DNA of 64,000 bases from the NCBI RefSeq assembly GCF_000152785.1, contig NZ_CH672414.1:1543154-1607153 (forward strand), read 5' to 3'. Source of the stretch: Yoonia vestfoldensis SKA53 (GTDB lineage Bacteria; Pseudomonadota; Alphaproteobacteria; Rhodobacterales; Rhodobacteraceae). Position numbers and translations under genes: made by a program. The first letter of the stretch is position 1. Each line of letters starts with the position of its first letter. This document shows, piece by piece, positions 54,860 through 64,000 of this stretch. A model generated the notes under the pieces. The model was not told where the DNA came from, did no database searches, and worked only from the letters and a program-made list of their open reading frames with translations.

Positions 54860-55906
54860 TCAAGCAACGTGGGTGGTGACAGCAGGGTCTGTATAATACT
54901 TTTTTATTTCGGTTAAGCCCGCAGTGAAGGCGAGCACGCAGCGCGGATCAAAGTGACGCCCTGACTGGCGAAGGATTTCGGCGTAGGCTTTCTCGAAAGA
55001 CCAAGCTTCCTTATAAGGCCGTTCTGAAAAAAGTGCATCAAAAACATCTGCAACTGCCGTAATTCGGGCAGGCAGCGGAATATCCGTGCCGGCAAGACCC
55101 TTTCCATAGCCGCTGCCATCCCATTTTTCGTGATGATACAGCGCGATGTCATAGGCCATGCGGATCAGGTCGCTGTCACCGTCTTTGAGGATTTCCGCCC
55201 CGATTTCGATGTGACGTTGGATTTCCAGCCGTTCGTCATCGGTCAGGGCTGCGGGCTTGTTCAACACAGCGTCGCTGATGCCGATCTTGCCGGTATCATG
55301 CAGCGGTGCCGCCAGATAGATCGTCCTGCAAAAGGCCTTACTTTGCCCCAATGTGCGGGCGATGATTTCGGCCACAGCCGCCACGCGAGAGATATGTTGC
55401 TGGGTCGTTCCGTCACGCAATTCGATGGCGCGCGCCAGTCGCCAGATCAGTTCTTCCTCGCGTTCGGCCAGTTTGCGGGTGGCCTGCCGCACCTCGGCAT
55501 CAAGGTGCAAGGCCCGATCCATCAGCGCCAACTGAGCCTTGCGCAATGACAAAAGGTTTTGGGCGCGCACGCGCAATTCATCAGGGTCAAAGGGTTTATT
55601 CAGAAAATCCGTCGCCCCCGAACGCACAGCCGACAGGCGCAATTCGCGGTCATGATCAGCCGTCAGCATGATGACGGGAATGAACTGGTAATCGGCCAGG
55701 GCGCGCAGATGCGTGATACAGGTGATCCCGTCCATGTCTGGCATGCGATAATCGACAAGCACCAGATCGAACATCACGTCACGGCACCGCGCCAGTGCCG
55801 ATATCGCGTCAGAGAAACATTCGACCTCGTATTCCTCGGAACGGGACAGAACGGCGCGGATCACACTCCGGCTGATCGGTTCGTCGTCGACAATACATAC
55901 ACGCAT
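54860..55906 (-). CDS. Response regulator with HD-GYP phosphodiesterase domain
   Basis: 348 residues: REC (phospho-Asp in LVLVDYRMPDMDG, lysine in FLNKPFDPDEL), a coiled linker (about 130-160), and an HD-GYP domain (HISRVAAVAEIIARTLG, APLHDTGKIGI, YHHEKWDGSGYGKGLAGTDI, RITAVADVFDAL). The GYP triad reads GYG. The metal-binding HD and HH residues remain, so c-di-GMP hydrolysis is likely but not certain. It is the first gene of the operon and probably receives phosphate from the downstream hybrid kinase. Confidence 0.86.
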   Translation of the reverse strand: MRVCIVDDEPISRSVIRAVLSRSEEYEVECFSDAISALARCRDVMFDLVLVDYRMPDMDGITCITHLRALADYQFIPVIMLTADHDRELRLSAVRSGATDFLNKPFDPDELRVRAQNLLSLRKAQLALMDRALHLDAEVRQATRKLAEREEELIWRLARAIELRDGTTQQHISRVAAVAEIIARTLGQSKAFCRTIYLAAPLHDTGKIGISDAVLNKPAALTDDERLEIQRHIEIGAEILKDGDSDLIRMAYDIALYHHEKWDGSGYGKGLAGTDIPLPARITAVADVFDALFSERPYKEAWSFEKAYAEILRQSGRHFDPRCVLAFTAGLTEIKKYYTDPAVTTHVA

Positions 55907-56134
55907 TGTTTTGATGGCCCCTCACTTTTCACTGCGTTTCCTGCCGGGTCCCCGCAAGAGACAAGGATAGCGGTCGAATATTCGTCACCAGTTCTTAATT
56001 ATACGTAAACTCATGTTTCAGGTCCGTCGAAAAGACGACGGGCCGCCGCACAACACCATATCGTTCATTCTTGCGGCGCGCGCAAAATTTCCCATATGGA
56101 CATGATGCCATGGAATAATCCGGCAAGGTGCAAA

Positions 56135-57043
56135 ATGGGCTATTTAAAAACAGCGATATTGATGGCGGCGATGACCGCGCTTTTCATGGGGATCGGCTAT
56201 CTGCTGGGCGGTGCCGGCGGCGCTGTGATCGCGCTGTTCGTCGCGGCGGCGATGAATGTCGTGACCTGGTGGAACTCCGACAAGCTGGTCTTGCGGATGC
56301 ATGGCGCCGAACCCGTCACGCGCGGCGACCCGATGGGCCTGCATGCGATGACCGCCGAACTGGCGCGCAATGCGGGCCTGCCAGAACCCAAGCTTTACCT
56401 GATCGACACTCCACAGCCGAATGCCTTTGCAACAGGGCGCAATCCGGCCAATGCGGCCGTGGCGGTGACGACCGGTCTTTTGCGTGACCTGACCCGCGAG
56501 GAATTGGCAGGGGTGATCGCGCATGAGCTGGCGCATATCCGCAACCACGACACCGCGATCATGACCGTGACCGCCACCTTTGCCGGTGCAATCTCGATGC
56601 TGGCGAATTTCGCGCTGTTCTTTGGCGGATCGCGCGAACGGATGGGGCTGATCGGCACGCTGGCGCTGATGTTTCTCGCACCCTTTGCCGCCACCATTGT
56701 GCAGATGGCGATCAGCCGGACCCGCGAATATGCCGCCGACAAGGCCGGGGCCGAGATTTGCGGCAACCCGCTGTGGTTAGCCGCGGCGCTGGAAAAGATC
56801 GCTGTCGGGGCGGCACGGATCGACAATCATGCCGCAGAGCGAAACCCTGCCACCGCGCATCTGTTCATCATCAACCCGCTGCATGCCCACAAGCATGACA
56901 ATCTGTTCGCAACCCACCCCGCAACGCAGAACCGCATCGCCGCCCTGCGCGCCATGGCGCGTCAAGACCGGCCAGCACCAGCAGCACAGCCCGTCCGCAG
57001 GGGTGTTCCCTCAACACGCAGGCGCAGCGGGCCTTGGGGCTGA
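56135..57043 (+). CDS. htpX: Membrane metalloprotease HtpX
   Basis: M48 peptidase for quality control of membrane proteins; about 302 residues from the ATG at 56135 (AAGG six bases upstream; 56096 is a longer alternative). Two N-terminal membrane segments, zinc site [10 protein letters not shown] (about residue 130), two more membrane segments, then the third zinc-ligand glutamate in [12 protein letters not shown]. The C-terminus is basic and disordered. Confidence 0.92.
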   Translation: MGYLKTAILMAAMTALFMGIGYLLGGAGGAVIALFVAAAMNVVTWWNSDKLVLRMHGAEPVTRGDPMGLHAMTAELARNAGLPEPKLYLIDTPQPNAFATGRNPANAAVAVTTGLLRDLTREELAGVIAHELAHIRNHDTAIMTVTATFAGAISMLANFALFFGGSRERMGLIGTLALMFLAPFAATIVQMAISRTREYAADKAGAEICGNPLWLAAALEKIAVGAARIDNHAAERNPATAHLFIINPLHAHKHDNLFATHPATQNRIAALRAMARQDRPAPAAQPVRRGVPSTRRRSGPWG

Positions 57044-57826
57044 TCAGGCCATCGTCGTGCCCTGCTGGCCTGCGACCGTGACAGCGGTGTGCCAGCCACG
57101 ACAGGCATCTGCCAGTCTGGGGGGCAGCGGCGCATCGGTATAAAACCCGTCCATCTGCGCCAGCGAGCCGATCCTTGCAGGCGCACGGCGCGCAAATTTG
57201 GAATGATCGGCCACAAGAAAGCTGCGCCGTGCCTGCCGCAGGATCGCTTGGCTAACCCCGACTTCCTGAATGTCATAATCGAGCATGTCGCCATCTTCAT
57301 CCAGCGCCGAACAGCTGATGATCGCCAGATCGAACTTGAACTGCCCAATCGCCTGCGTTGTCACAGTACCGACCAGCCCCGCATCGGTGCGCCGCAACAG
57401 GCCACCGACCACGATGATTTCGCAATGGGGATTGTCGATCAGGATATTGGCGACGTTCAGATTATTGGTCAGCACCATGATATCGCGGTGTTTCAGCAAG
57501 GCCCGCGCCACAGCCTCGGTGGTGGTGCCGATGTTCAGAAACAGCGAACAGCCATTGGGAATATCGCGCGCGCAGGCCAGGGCAATCGCAGCCTTGCCCA
57601 CCTCGTTCAAATCGCGGCGGTCCTGATAGCCGATATTGGCTACGGTGGACGGCAGGATCGCGCCGCCATGCACGCGCTGCAACTTGCCCTGATCGGCCAG
57701 ATCGGCCAGATCGCGCCGGATCGTTTGCATCGTAACCGCAAAATGCGCGGCCAGATCTTCAACCACGACACGTCCGTCACGGCGGGCCATGACCTGAATA
57801 TCGCGTAAACGTTCGGCCTGTGACAT
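57044..57826 (-). CDS. glpR: DeoR-family repressor, GlpR-like
   Basis: 260 residues from the ATG at 57826 (MSQAERLRDIQ). N-terminal DeoR helix-turn-helix (DLAAHFAVTMQTIRRDLADL) and a C-terminal sugar-phosphate-sensing domain (LFLNIGTTTEAVARALLKH, VVGGLLRRTDAGLVGTVT). It is divergent from glpD with inverted TTCGTTTT-type repeats between, so it most likely represses the glycerol genes and responds to glycerol-3-phosphate. Its end abuts the convergent htpX stop. Confidence 0.88.
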   Translation of the reverse strand: MSQAERLRDIQVMARRDGRVVVEDLAAHFAVTMQTIRRDLADLADQGKLQRVHGGAILPSTVANIGYQDRRDLNEVGKAAIALACARDIPNGCSLFLNIGTTTEAVARALLKHRDIMVLTNNLNVANILIDNPHCEIIVVGGLLRRTDAGLVGTVTTQAIGQFKFDLAIISCSALDEDGDMLDYDIQEVGVSQAILRQARRSFLVADHSKFARRAPARIGSLAQMDGFYTDAPLPPRLADACRGWHTAVTVAGQQGTTMA

Positions 57827-57894
57827 GAAACGGACCTTTCCGGGGTTGGGTGTATCAATCTGCGCGGGCGGATCGAATCGCACGCCTTGCAGCC

Positions 57895-58020
57895 CATGTT
57901 CGTTTTAGCCGGCTTTCTGCACCACCGCGAACAGGAAATAGGGAACAAATGCGGAATTTAGGTGCTAAAAATGTTCGTTTTTAGAAAAACGAGCATTTTT
58001 TATCTTTAAAACGAAAGAAC
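57895..58020. promoter_or_regulatory. GlpR operator region: long palindrome plus two half-sites
   Basis: AAAATGTTCGTTTTT (57968-57982) and AAAAACGAGCATTTT (57985-57999) form a 15-base inverted repeat with one mismatch and a two-base centre. Further TTCGTTTT-like half-sites lie at about 57897-57906 and, inverted, at 58006-58016 (TTAAAACGAAA). TTCG-rich A/T palindromes are the known type of GlpR/DeoR sites. The cluster sits between glpR (57826) and glpD (58091). Confidence 0.75.
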
Positions 58021-58090
58021 TTGCGCATCGGCTTTGGCGGCGTTTAGGTTTGCGACAGCTGTATACACGCCGCATGCCAAAGGGGGTCGC

Positions 58091-59689
58091 ATGGCACAAT
58101 CCGCGCAAAAATCCGCCACGATCCATGATCTTCTGGTGATCGGCGGCGGCATTAACGGCTGCGGCATCGCGCGCGACGCGGCCGGGCGCAGCCTGTCTGT
58201 CGTGCTGGCCGAAAAAGGCGATCTGGCGGGGGCTACATCTTCCGCCTCGACCAAGCTGTTTCATGGCGGGCTGCGCTATCTGGAATATTTCGAATTCCGG
58301 CTGGTCCGCGAGGCGCTGATCGAACGCGAAACGCTGCTGCGCGCGATGCCGCATATTTCATGGCCGATGCGGTTCGTGCTGCCCTATCACAAGGACATGC
58401 GCTTCGACAGCGACACGCCGACATCGCGGCTGTTGGGCCTGATACTGCCATGGATGAAAGGGCGCAGACCCGCTTGGCTGATCCGGCTGGGGCTGTTTTT
58501 GTATGACAATCTTGGCGGCCGCAAGATCCTGCCCGGCACGACGACGATCAGCCTGACAGACACGCCCGAGGGCGCGCCGCTGGATGACCGTTTCGCCAAG
58601 GCCTATGAATATTCCGACGCATGGGTCGAGGATTCGCGCCTTGTCGTGCTGAACGCCCGTGATGCCGCCGCGCGCGGTGCCACGATCATGACCCACGCCG
58701 AGGTGGTTTCCGCCCAAGCGACCAACGGCATCTGGCAGGTCACGGTCAGGACGGCGCAGGGTGACCAGGTCATCGCCGCGCGGATGCTGGTCAATGCCTC
58801 TGGTCCTTGGGCGGGCGATGTGATCCATGGCACGCTGCGGCTGAACAGCCGCGAAAACGTGCGTCTTGTGCGCGGTAGCCATATCGTGACGCGCAAGCTC
58901 TTCGATCATGACAAATGCTATTTCTTTCAAGGCACCGACGGGCGGATCATCTTTGCGATCCCCTATGAGCAGGATTTCACCCTGATCGGCACCACGGACG
59001 CTGACCATGACGATTCGGCACGCGCGCCTGTTTGTACCGACGCAGAACGCGATTACCTGTGCGATTTCGCCAGCCAGTATTTCAAACGCCCCGTGACCAA
59101 GGACGATATTGTCTGGACCTATTCGGGCGTCCGCCCGCTTTATGATGACGGGGCCAGTTCGGCCACCGCCGCGACCCGCGATTACACGCTCAAGGTTGAC
59201 ACATCAGCAGGTGCGCCGGTGCTGAACATCTTTGGCGGCAAGATCACGACCTACCGGCGGCTGGCGGAATCCGCGCTGGACAAGATCGGCGCAACCCTGC
59301 CCTTGTCGCGGGGCAACTGGACGGCGGGCGTACCCTTGCCAGGCGGTGATTTTCCATATGACGGGGTCGAGGCGCTGATCGCAGACCTGCGGCGCGGCTA
59401 TCCGTTCCTGACCGATGGCTGGGCGCGCCGGCTGGTGCGCGCCTATGGCACCGAAGCGCGCGACGTGCTGGGCAAGGCTGCGAATACGACTGATCTGGGC
59501 CGCGATTTCGGCGCGACCCTGACCGAGGCCGAGGTTCGCTGGCTGATAACGCAAGAATATGCCCAGAGCGCCGAAGATGTGCTGTGGCGCCGGTCGAAAC
59601 TGGGCCTGCGGTTAAATCAAAATCAGGTGGCGGTTCTGGAAGAGTGGATCGCCAGCCATTCAATTGAAATGATGCGCGCTGCAGAATAA
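58091..59689 (+). CDS. glpD: Aerobic glycerol-3-phosphate dehydrogenase
   Basis: Membrane-associated flavoprotein passing electrons from glycerol-3-phosphate to quinone; about 532 residues. The ATG at 58091 has a GGGGG site and is followed by the FAD motif LLVIGGGINGCGIARDAAGR; the frame is open from 58034 but that part has no family match. Other blocks: SSASTKLFHGGLRYLEYFEF and VWTYSGVRPLYDDG. It is followed by a glpS remnant and glpK. Confidence 0.92.
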   Translation: MAQSAQKSATIHDLLVIGGGINGCGIARDAAGRSLSVVLAEKGDLAGATSSASTKLFHGGLRYLEYFEFRLVREALIERETLLRAMPHISWPMRFVLPYHKDMRFDSDTPTSRLLGLILPWMKGRRPAWLIRLGLFLYDNLGGRKILPGTTTISLTDTPEGAPLDDRFAKAYEYSDAWVEDSRLVVLNARDAAARGATIMTHAEVVSAQATNGIWQVTVRTAQGDQVIAARMLVNASGPWAGDVIHGTLRLNSRENVRLVRGSHIVTRKLFDHDKCYFFQGTDGRIIFAIPYEQDFTLIGTTDADHDDSARAPVCTDAERDYLCDFASQYFKRPVTKDDIVWTYSGVRPLYDDGASSATAATRDYTLKVDTSAGAPVLNIFGGKITTYRRLAESALDKIGATLPLSRGNWTAGVPLPGGDFPYDGVEALIADLRRGYPFLTDGWARRLVRAYGTEARDVLGKAANTTDLGRDFGATLTEAEVRWLITQEYAQSAEDVLWRRSKLGLRLNQNQVAVLEEWIASHSIEMMRAAE

Positions 59690-59716
59690 CGCCGGCGCAT
59701 TCTGGGTGGAAATAAC

Positions 59717-59992
59717 ATGTCGCTAGTCTTGGACAGCGTCAGCAAGGTCGTTGATGGGCAGAACCATATCTACCCGACAGACCTGAGACTGCAACGCGGC
59801 ACGCTGATGCGCCTGATGGCGGGGCTTGATGTGCCAGCAACAGGGCGCGTCATCTGGGAAGGCCGTGATCTGACAGGCATGCGAGTGCAGGACCGCAAGC
59901 CGCTGGACGGAATACGCCAAATGCCGGGGCGCGCTTTACGCCCCCGCTCCCCGTGGCAAAGCGGCCCACTGGCTGCTTTGCCACAATCATGA
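59717..59992 (+). pseudogene. glpS: Collapsed glycerol ABC transporter ATPase (glpS remnant)
   Basis: 91 residues with an intact start (GGTGGAAATAAC before ATG). It matches the N-terminus of GlpS (MSLVLDSVSKVVDGQNHIYP) and later LMRLMAGLDVPATGRVIWEG and GMRVQDRK. Between LQRGT and LMRLMAGLD the Walker A segment of the family is deleted in frame. After VQDRK the homology stops and unrelated residues run to a stop. It cannot bind ATP. In related glp loci, glpS is followed by further ABC genes (glpT, P, Q, V) before glpK; here all are missing, and glpK begins 31 bases on. Confidence 0.85.
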
Positions 59993-60023
59993 CAAGCTGC
60001 CAAGCAAGCAGAGGACCGACTCA

Positions 60024-61510
<1,487 letters not shown>

Positions 61511-61511
<1 letters not shown>

Positions 61512-62629
61512 TGATCGCGCCTTTCGGCTTTGCCACCGCTGGCACGATCCGGTTCGGCCGTGGGGTGCTGGCCGAGGCTGCGCCCTTTGCCGCCACCTTT
61601 GCGCGCGTGCTGCTGGTGCGGTCTGCCTCGGTCATGGCAGCGGACGGGCTGGCGCGTGACCTGCGCCAGACCTGTGCCGTGCTGGACCTGATCGTCAAAG
61701 GCGAACCCGACCTGCCCGCAATCACCGCACATCTGGCGACCACCCGTCCGTTCGCGCCTGATCTGATCATCGCCATCGGCGGCGGTGCGGTGATCGACTA
61801 TGGCAAGGCGCTGGCCGCGCTGATCCCCGCCTCGCACGGCGCGCTGCGCTATCTGGAGGTGGTGGGCGACGGCAAACCGCTGGATGCCGCCCCCCTGCCC
61901 CTGATCGCAATCCCAACGACCGCTGGCACCGGCACCGAAGTCACCCGCAACACGGTGATCGGCGTGCCAGAGGCCGGGCGCAAGGTATCCTTGCGCGATC
62001 CACGGCTTTATCCGACGCTGGCGCTGGTCGATCCCGACCTGTGCCTGTCCTGCCCCAAGGGTGTCGTGCTGGCATCAGGTCTGGATGCGATCACGCAGGT
62101 CATCGAACCCTTCATCAGCGCGCGCGCCAATCCGGTCACCGATGCTGTGTGCCGTGACGCAATCCCGCGCGGGTTGGCGGCGTTGCACCGGATCATGGAT
62201 CATGATGACGCCCGCGCATGGGATGCTATGGCGCTGACCAGCCTATGCGGCGGGATCGCGCTGGCCAATGCGGGGCTGGGGGCGGTGCATGGCTTTGCCG
62301 GTGTGATCGGCGGGCGGACGGGTGCGGCGCATGGCGCGATCTGTGGCACATTGCTGGTGCCGGTGCTGCAGGCCAATCTGGCCGCAACGCAGGCCGATGC
62401 GGCGGCGCGGATCACATGGGTCATCGACCGGATCACGGATGAATTCGGCAGCCTGTCCGATTTCGATCACTGGACCCGCGACCACGGCCTGCCACGGCTG
62501 GCCGCACTTGGTCTGCCCCCCGAAACCCACGCGGCAGTGGCGCGCGAGGCGAAAGACGCATCCTCCTACAAGGCCAATCCGGTTGATCTGGACATGGCGG
62601 CCTTGCTGGACATCCTTGCACGCGGATAG
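61511..62629 (+). CDS. Iron-type (group III) alcohol dehydrogenase
   Basis: 372 residues of the Fe-ADH family. Coenzyme motif IAIGGGAVIDYGKALAAL, IPTTAGTGTEVT, and metal-ligand blocks LASGLDAITQVIEPF and VHGFAGVIGGRTGAAHGAIC (Asp and His ligands). Start ATG at 61511 overlaps the glpK stop, so a role in glycerol or dihydroxyacetone/propanediol metabolism is suggested by position. Maleylacetate-reductase-like specificity is another possibility. Confidence 0.83.
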
Positions 62630-62671
62630 GCCTGGCGCGGCAGGGTCGCCGTTGGGCCGATGATCCCGCGC

Positions 62672-63016
62672 TTAACTGCCGCGATAGGTTGAAAAGCCGA
62701 AAGGCGAAACCAGCAGCGGGACATGGTAATGCGATGCAGGATCATTGATGCCGAACCGAATCGGGATGTCGTCCAAAAACCGCGGATCATCGCTGCGGCC
62801 AAAATAATCGCCCGCTTGAAACACGAGTTCATACCGCCCGACGGCAAAATCCGCGGCGGGCAGGATCGGGCTGTCGGTGCGCCCATCGCCATTGGTAACC
62901 ATCGTTGCCAGATGCACCCGCGCATCGCCGTCCAGACGGTACAGATCAACCTTGATCCCCGCTGCAGGCACGCCGCCTGCGGTATCCAGCACATGGGTTG
63001 TCAGAAATCCGGCCAT
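62672..63016 (-). CDS. uraH: 5-hydroxyisourate hydrolase (transthyretin-like), copy 2
   Basis: 114 residues from the ATG at 63016 (GAGGAAAAC upstream). The family start (FLTTHVLDTAGGVPAAG), the catalytic block SHYHVPLLVSPFGFSTYRGS and the terminal YRGS are intact. It is about 50 kb from the urate cluster and not a recent copy: the central part differs (GDYFGRSDDPRFLDDIPIRF against GAYLDATGVAPEAPRFLDAV) and the GC content is higher. Neighbours do not suggest purine metabolism. Confidence 0.9.
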   Translation of the reverse strand: MAGFLTTHVLDTAGGVPAAGIKVDLYRLDGDARVHLATMVTNGDGRTDSPILPAADFAVGRYELVFQAGDYFGRSDDPRFLDDIPIRFGINDPASHYHVPLLVSPFGFSTYRGS

Positions 63017-63183
63017 AGTTTTCCTCGGCTTACCTAAAGTTGCGCACAAATAGGGGCAGTCATGCCATTCGTTACGCCATAAGATCAATTATCCAGCCGG
63101 TCCGCGCCTTGCTGTCGCACCCTGCTGACATAACCCAATACCTTGCTATATGAGGTGCACATCCAGCTTAAAGGTGAAATCAA

Positions 63184-64000
63184 ATGATGGAAACACTCCT
63201 TTTATCCCGCATCCAGTTTGCGGCGAATATATCGTTCCATATCCTGTTTCCCACGATCACCATCGCGCTGGGCTGGGTGCTGCTGTTCTTCAAGATCCGT
63301 TATAGCCAGACTGGCCAAGAACGTTGGATGGAAGCGTATCGTTTCTGGGTCAAGATTTTTGCGCTGTCCTTTGCCATGGGCGTTGTGTCGGGCATCACCA
63401 TGTCGTTCCAGTTCGGGACCAACTGGCCCGGCTTTATGGAAAAGGTCGGCAATATCGCGGGACCATTGCTGGCATACGAGATCATGACGGCCTTTTTCCT
63501 CGAGGCTGTTTTCCTTGGAATCATGCTGTTCGGCTTTCGCCGTGTGCCAAACTGGGTTCATACAGGGGCCACATTTCTGGTGGCCTTCGGGACGCTGATG
63601 TCCACCTTCTGGATCATCGTGCTGAATTCGTGGATGCATACGCCTCAAGGGTTCGAGATGCGCGACGGTGTCGCCCATGCCACGGACTGGTTTGCGATCA
63701 TCTTCAACCCCTCGATGCCTTACCGCTTTGCCCATATGGTGCTGGCCAGCTTCCTGACCGTCAGCTTTCTGATCGCCGGTGTCAGTGCTTTTCGCTGGTT
63801 GATCGGCGGGCGCACCGAAGGCGTGCGCGTGGCCTTGAAAACCGCCGTATTCACTGCCGCGCTACTGATGCCGGTGCAGATCTTTGTCGGCGACATGCAC
63901 GGGCTGAACACCAAGGAATTCCAGCCTGCCAAGGTTGCCGCGATGGAAGGGCATTGGGAAACCAGCGGCAACGTGCCCCTGATCCTGTTCGCCCTGCCCG
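63184..64000 (+). CDS. cydA: Cytochrome bd-type quinol oxidase subunit I (CioA/CydA), truncated by window end
   Basis: Open from the ATG at 63184 (AAAGGTGA upstream) to the window edge, 272 residues without a stop. SRIQFAANISFHILFPTITI puts the heme b595-ligand histidine at residue 19, as in the family. AYEIMTAFFLEAVFLGIMLF contains the two conserved glutamates, and YRFAHMVLASFLTVSFLIAG the heme b558 histidine. The FNPSMPYRFAHMVLA form resembles cyanide-insensitive (Cio) oxidases. The Q-loop, which would show the long or short type, lies beyond the window. Confidence 0.92.
   Translation, partial: MMETLLLSRIQFAANISFHILFPTITIALGWVLLFFKIRYSQTGQERWMEAYRFWVKIFALSFAMGVVSGITMSFQFGTNWPGFMEKVGNIAGPLLAYEIMTAFFLEAVFLGIMLFGFRRVPNWVHTGATFLVAFGTLMSTFWIIVLNSWMHTPQGFEMRDGVAHATDWFAIIFNPSMPYRFAHMVLASFLTVSFLIAGVSAFRWLIGGRTEGVRVALKTAVFTAALLMPVQIFVGDMHGLNTKEFQPAKVAAMEGHWETSGNVPLILFALP

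Noticed and set aside
59717-59992. A functional small ATPase
   Set aside because: Walker A, signature and Walker B are all missing; only flanking GlpS segments remain.

Overview
The window looks like chromosome from a marine alphaproteobacterium of the Roseobacter group (Rhodobacteraceae). This rests on protein families, not on a marker gene: a DmdA-like tetrahydrofolate methyltransferase with a DmdB-like ligase, a membrane urate oxidase (PuuD), a malonate-type TRAP operon, a glpR/glpD/glpK locus that keeps a remnant of the ABC glycerol transporter ATPase gene glpS, and an SbtA-like transporter. No rRNA gene and no complete tRNA was found. The left half looks lower in GC, with AT-rich spacers, than the right half.

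Left edge (1-1100): no credible protein gene. It holds a 3' fragment of tRNA-Phe that starts exactly at the anticodon loop, flanked on both sides by copies of a 14-base motif. This looks like the right attachment site of an island lying off the window to the left. 1.1-6.4 kb: a complete five-gene branched-chain-amino-acid-type ABC transporter. 6.6-9.4 kb: a frameshifted IS3-family transposase tail, an exported glutathione peroxidase, and a cytochrome c next to a PQQ-type sugar dehydrogenase.

10.3-17.4 kb: urate catabolism. It contains PuuD, a LysR regulator, UraH, a PuuE-UraD fusion, AllA, an NCS2 permease and ureidoglycine aminohydrolase. The enzyme that opens allantoate is not in the window; a second uraH lies 50 kb away. 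17.8-22.5 kb: a D-amino-acid-dehydrogenase-like flavoprotein and two secreted proteins. 23-27.7 kb: acyl-CoA ligase, a crotonase lacking both usual catalytic glutamates, OsmC, DmdA-like protein and an Lrp regulator, an arrangement that recalls DMSP demethylation. 27.9-29.2 kb: a membrane-anchored LuxR-type regulator divergent from a secreted PepSY-like protein with a long Asp-rich repeat tail.

29.6-35.6 kb: an IlvD/Edd dehydratase, an SbtA-like permease with a divergent LysR, an EamA exporter and a peroxiredoxin. 35.8-43.3 kb: malonate uptake and use (TRAP DctPQM, malonyl-CoA decarboxylase, malonyl-CoA synthetase, a quinone oxidoreductase, and a divergent GntR regulator with a palindromic operator). 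43.5-51.9 kb: a potassium channel, an S8 protease with a possible beta-barrel end, a Zn/Mn ABC transporter whose two permeases carry C-terminal extensions, and an FAH-family enzyme. 52.1-55.9 kb: a three-gene signalling operon with an REC-HD-GYP protein, a cysteine-free SUOX-fold exported protein and a hybrid histidine kinase. 56.1-64 kb: HtpX, the glycerol locus with its collapsed transporter, an iron-type alcohol dehydrogenase, the second uraH, and the start of a cyanide-insensitive-type cytochrome bd oxidase that runs off the window.
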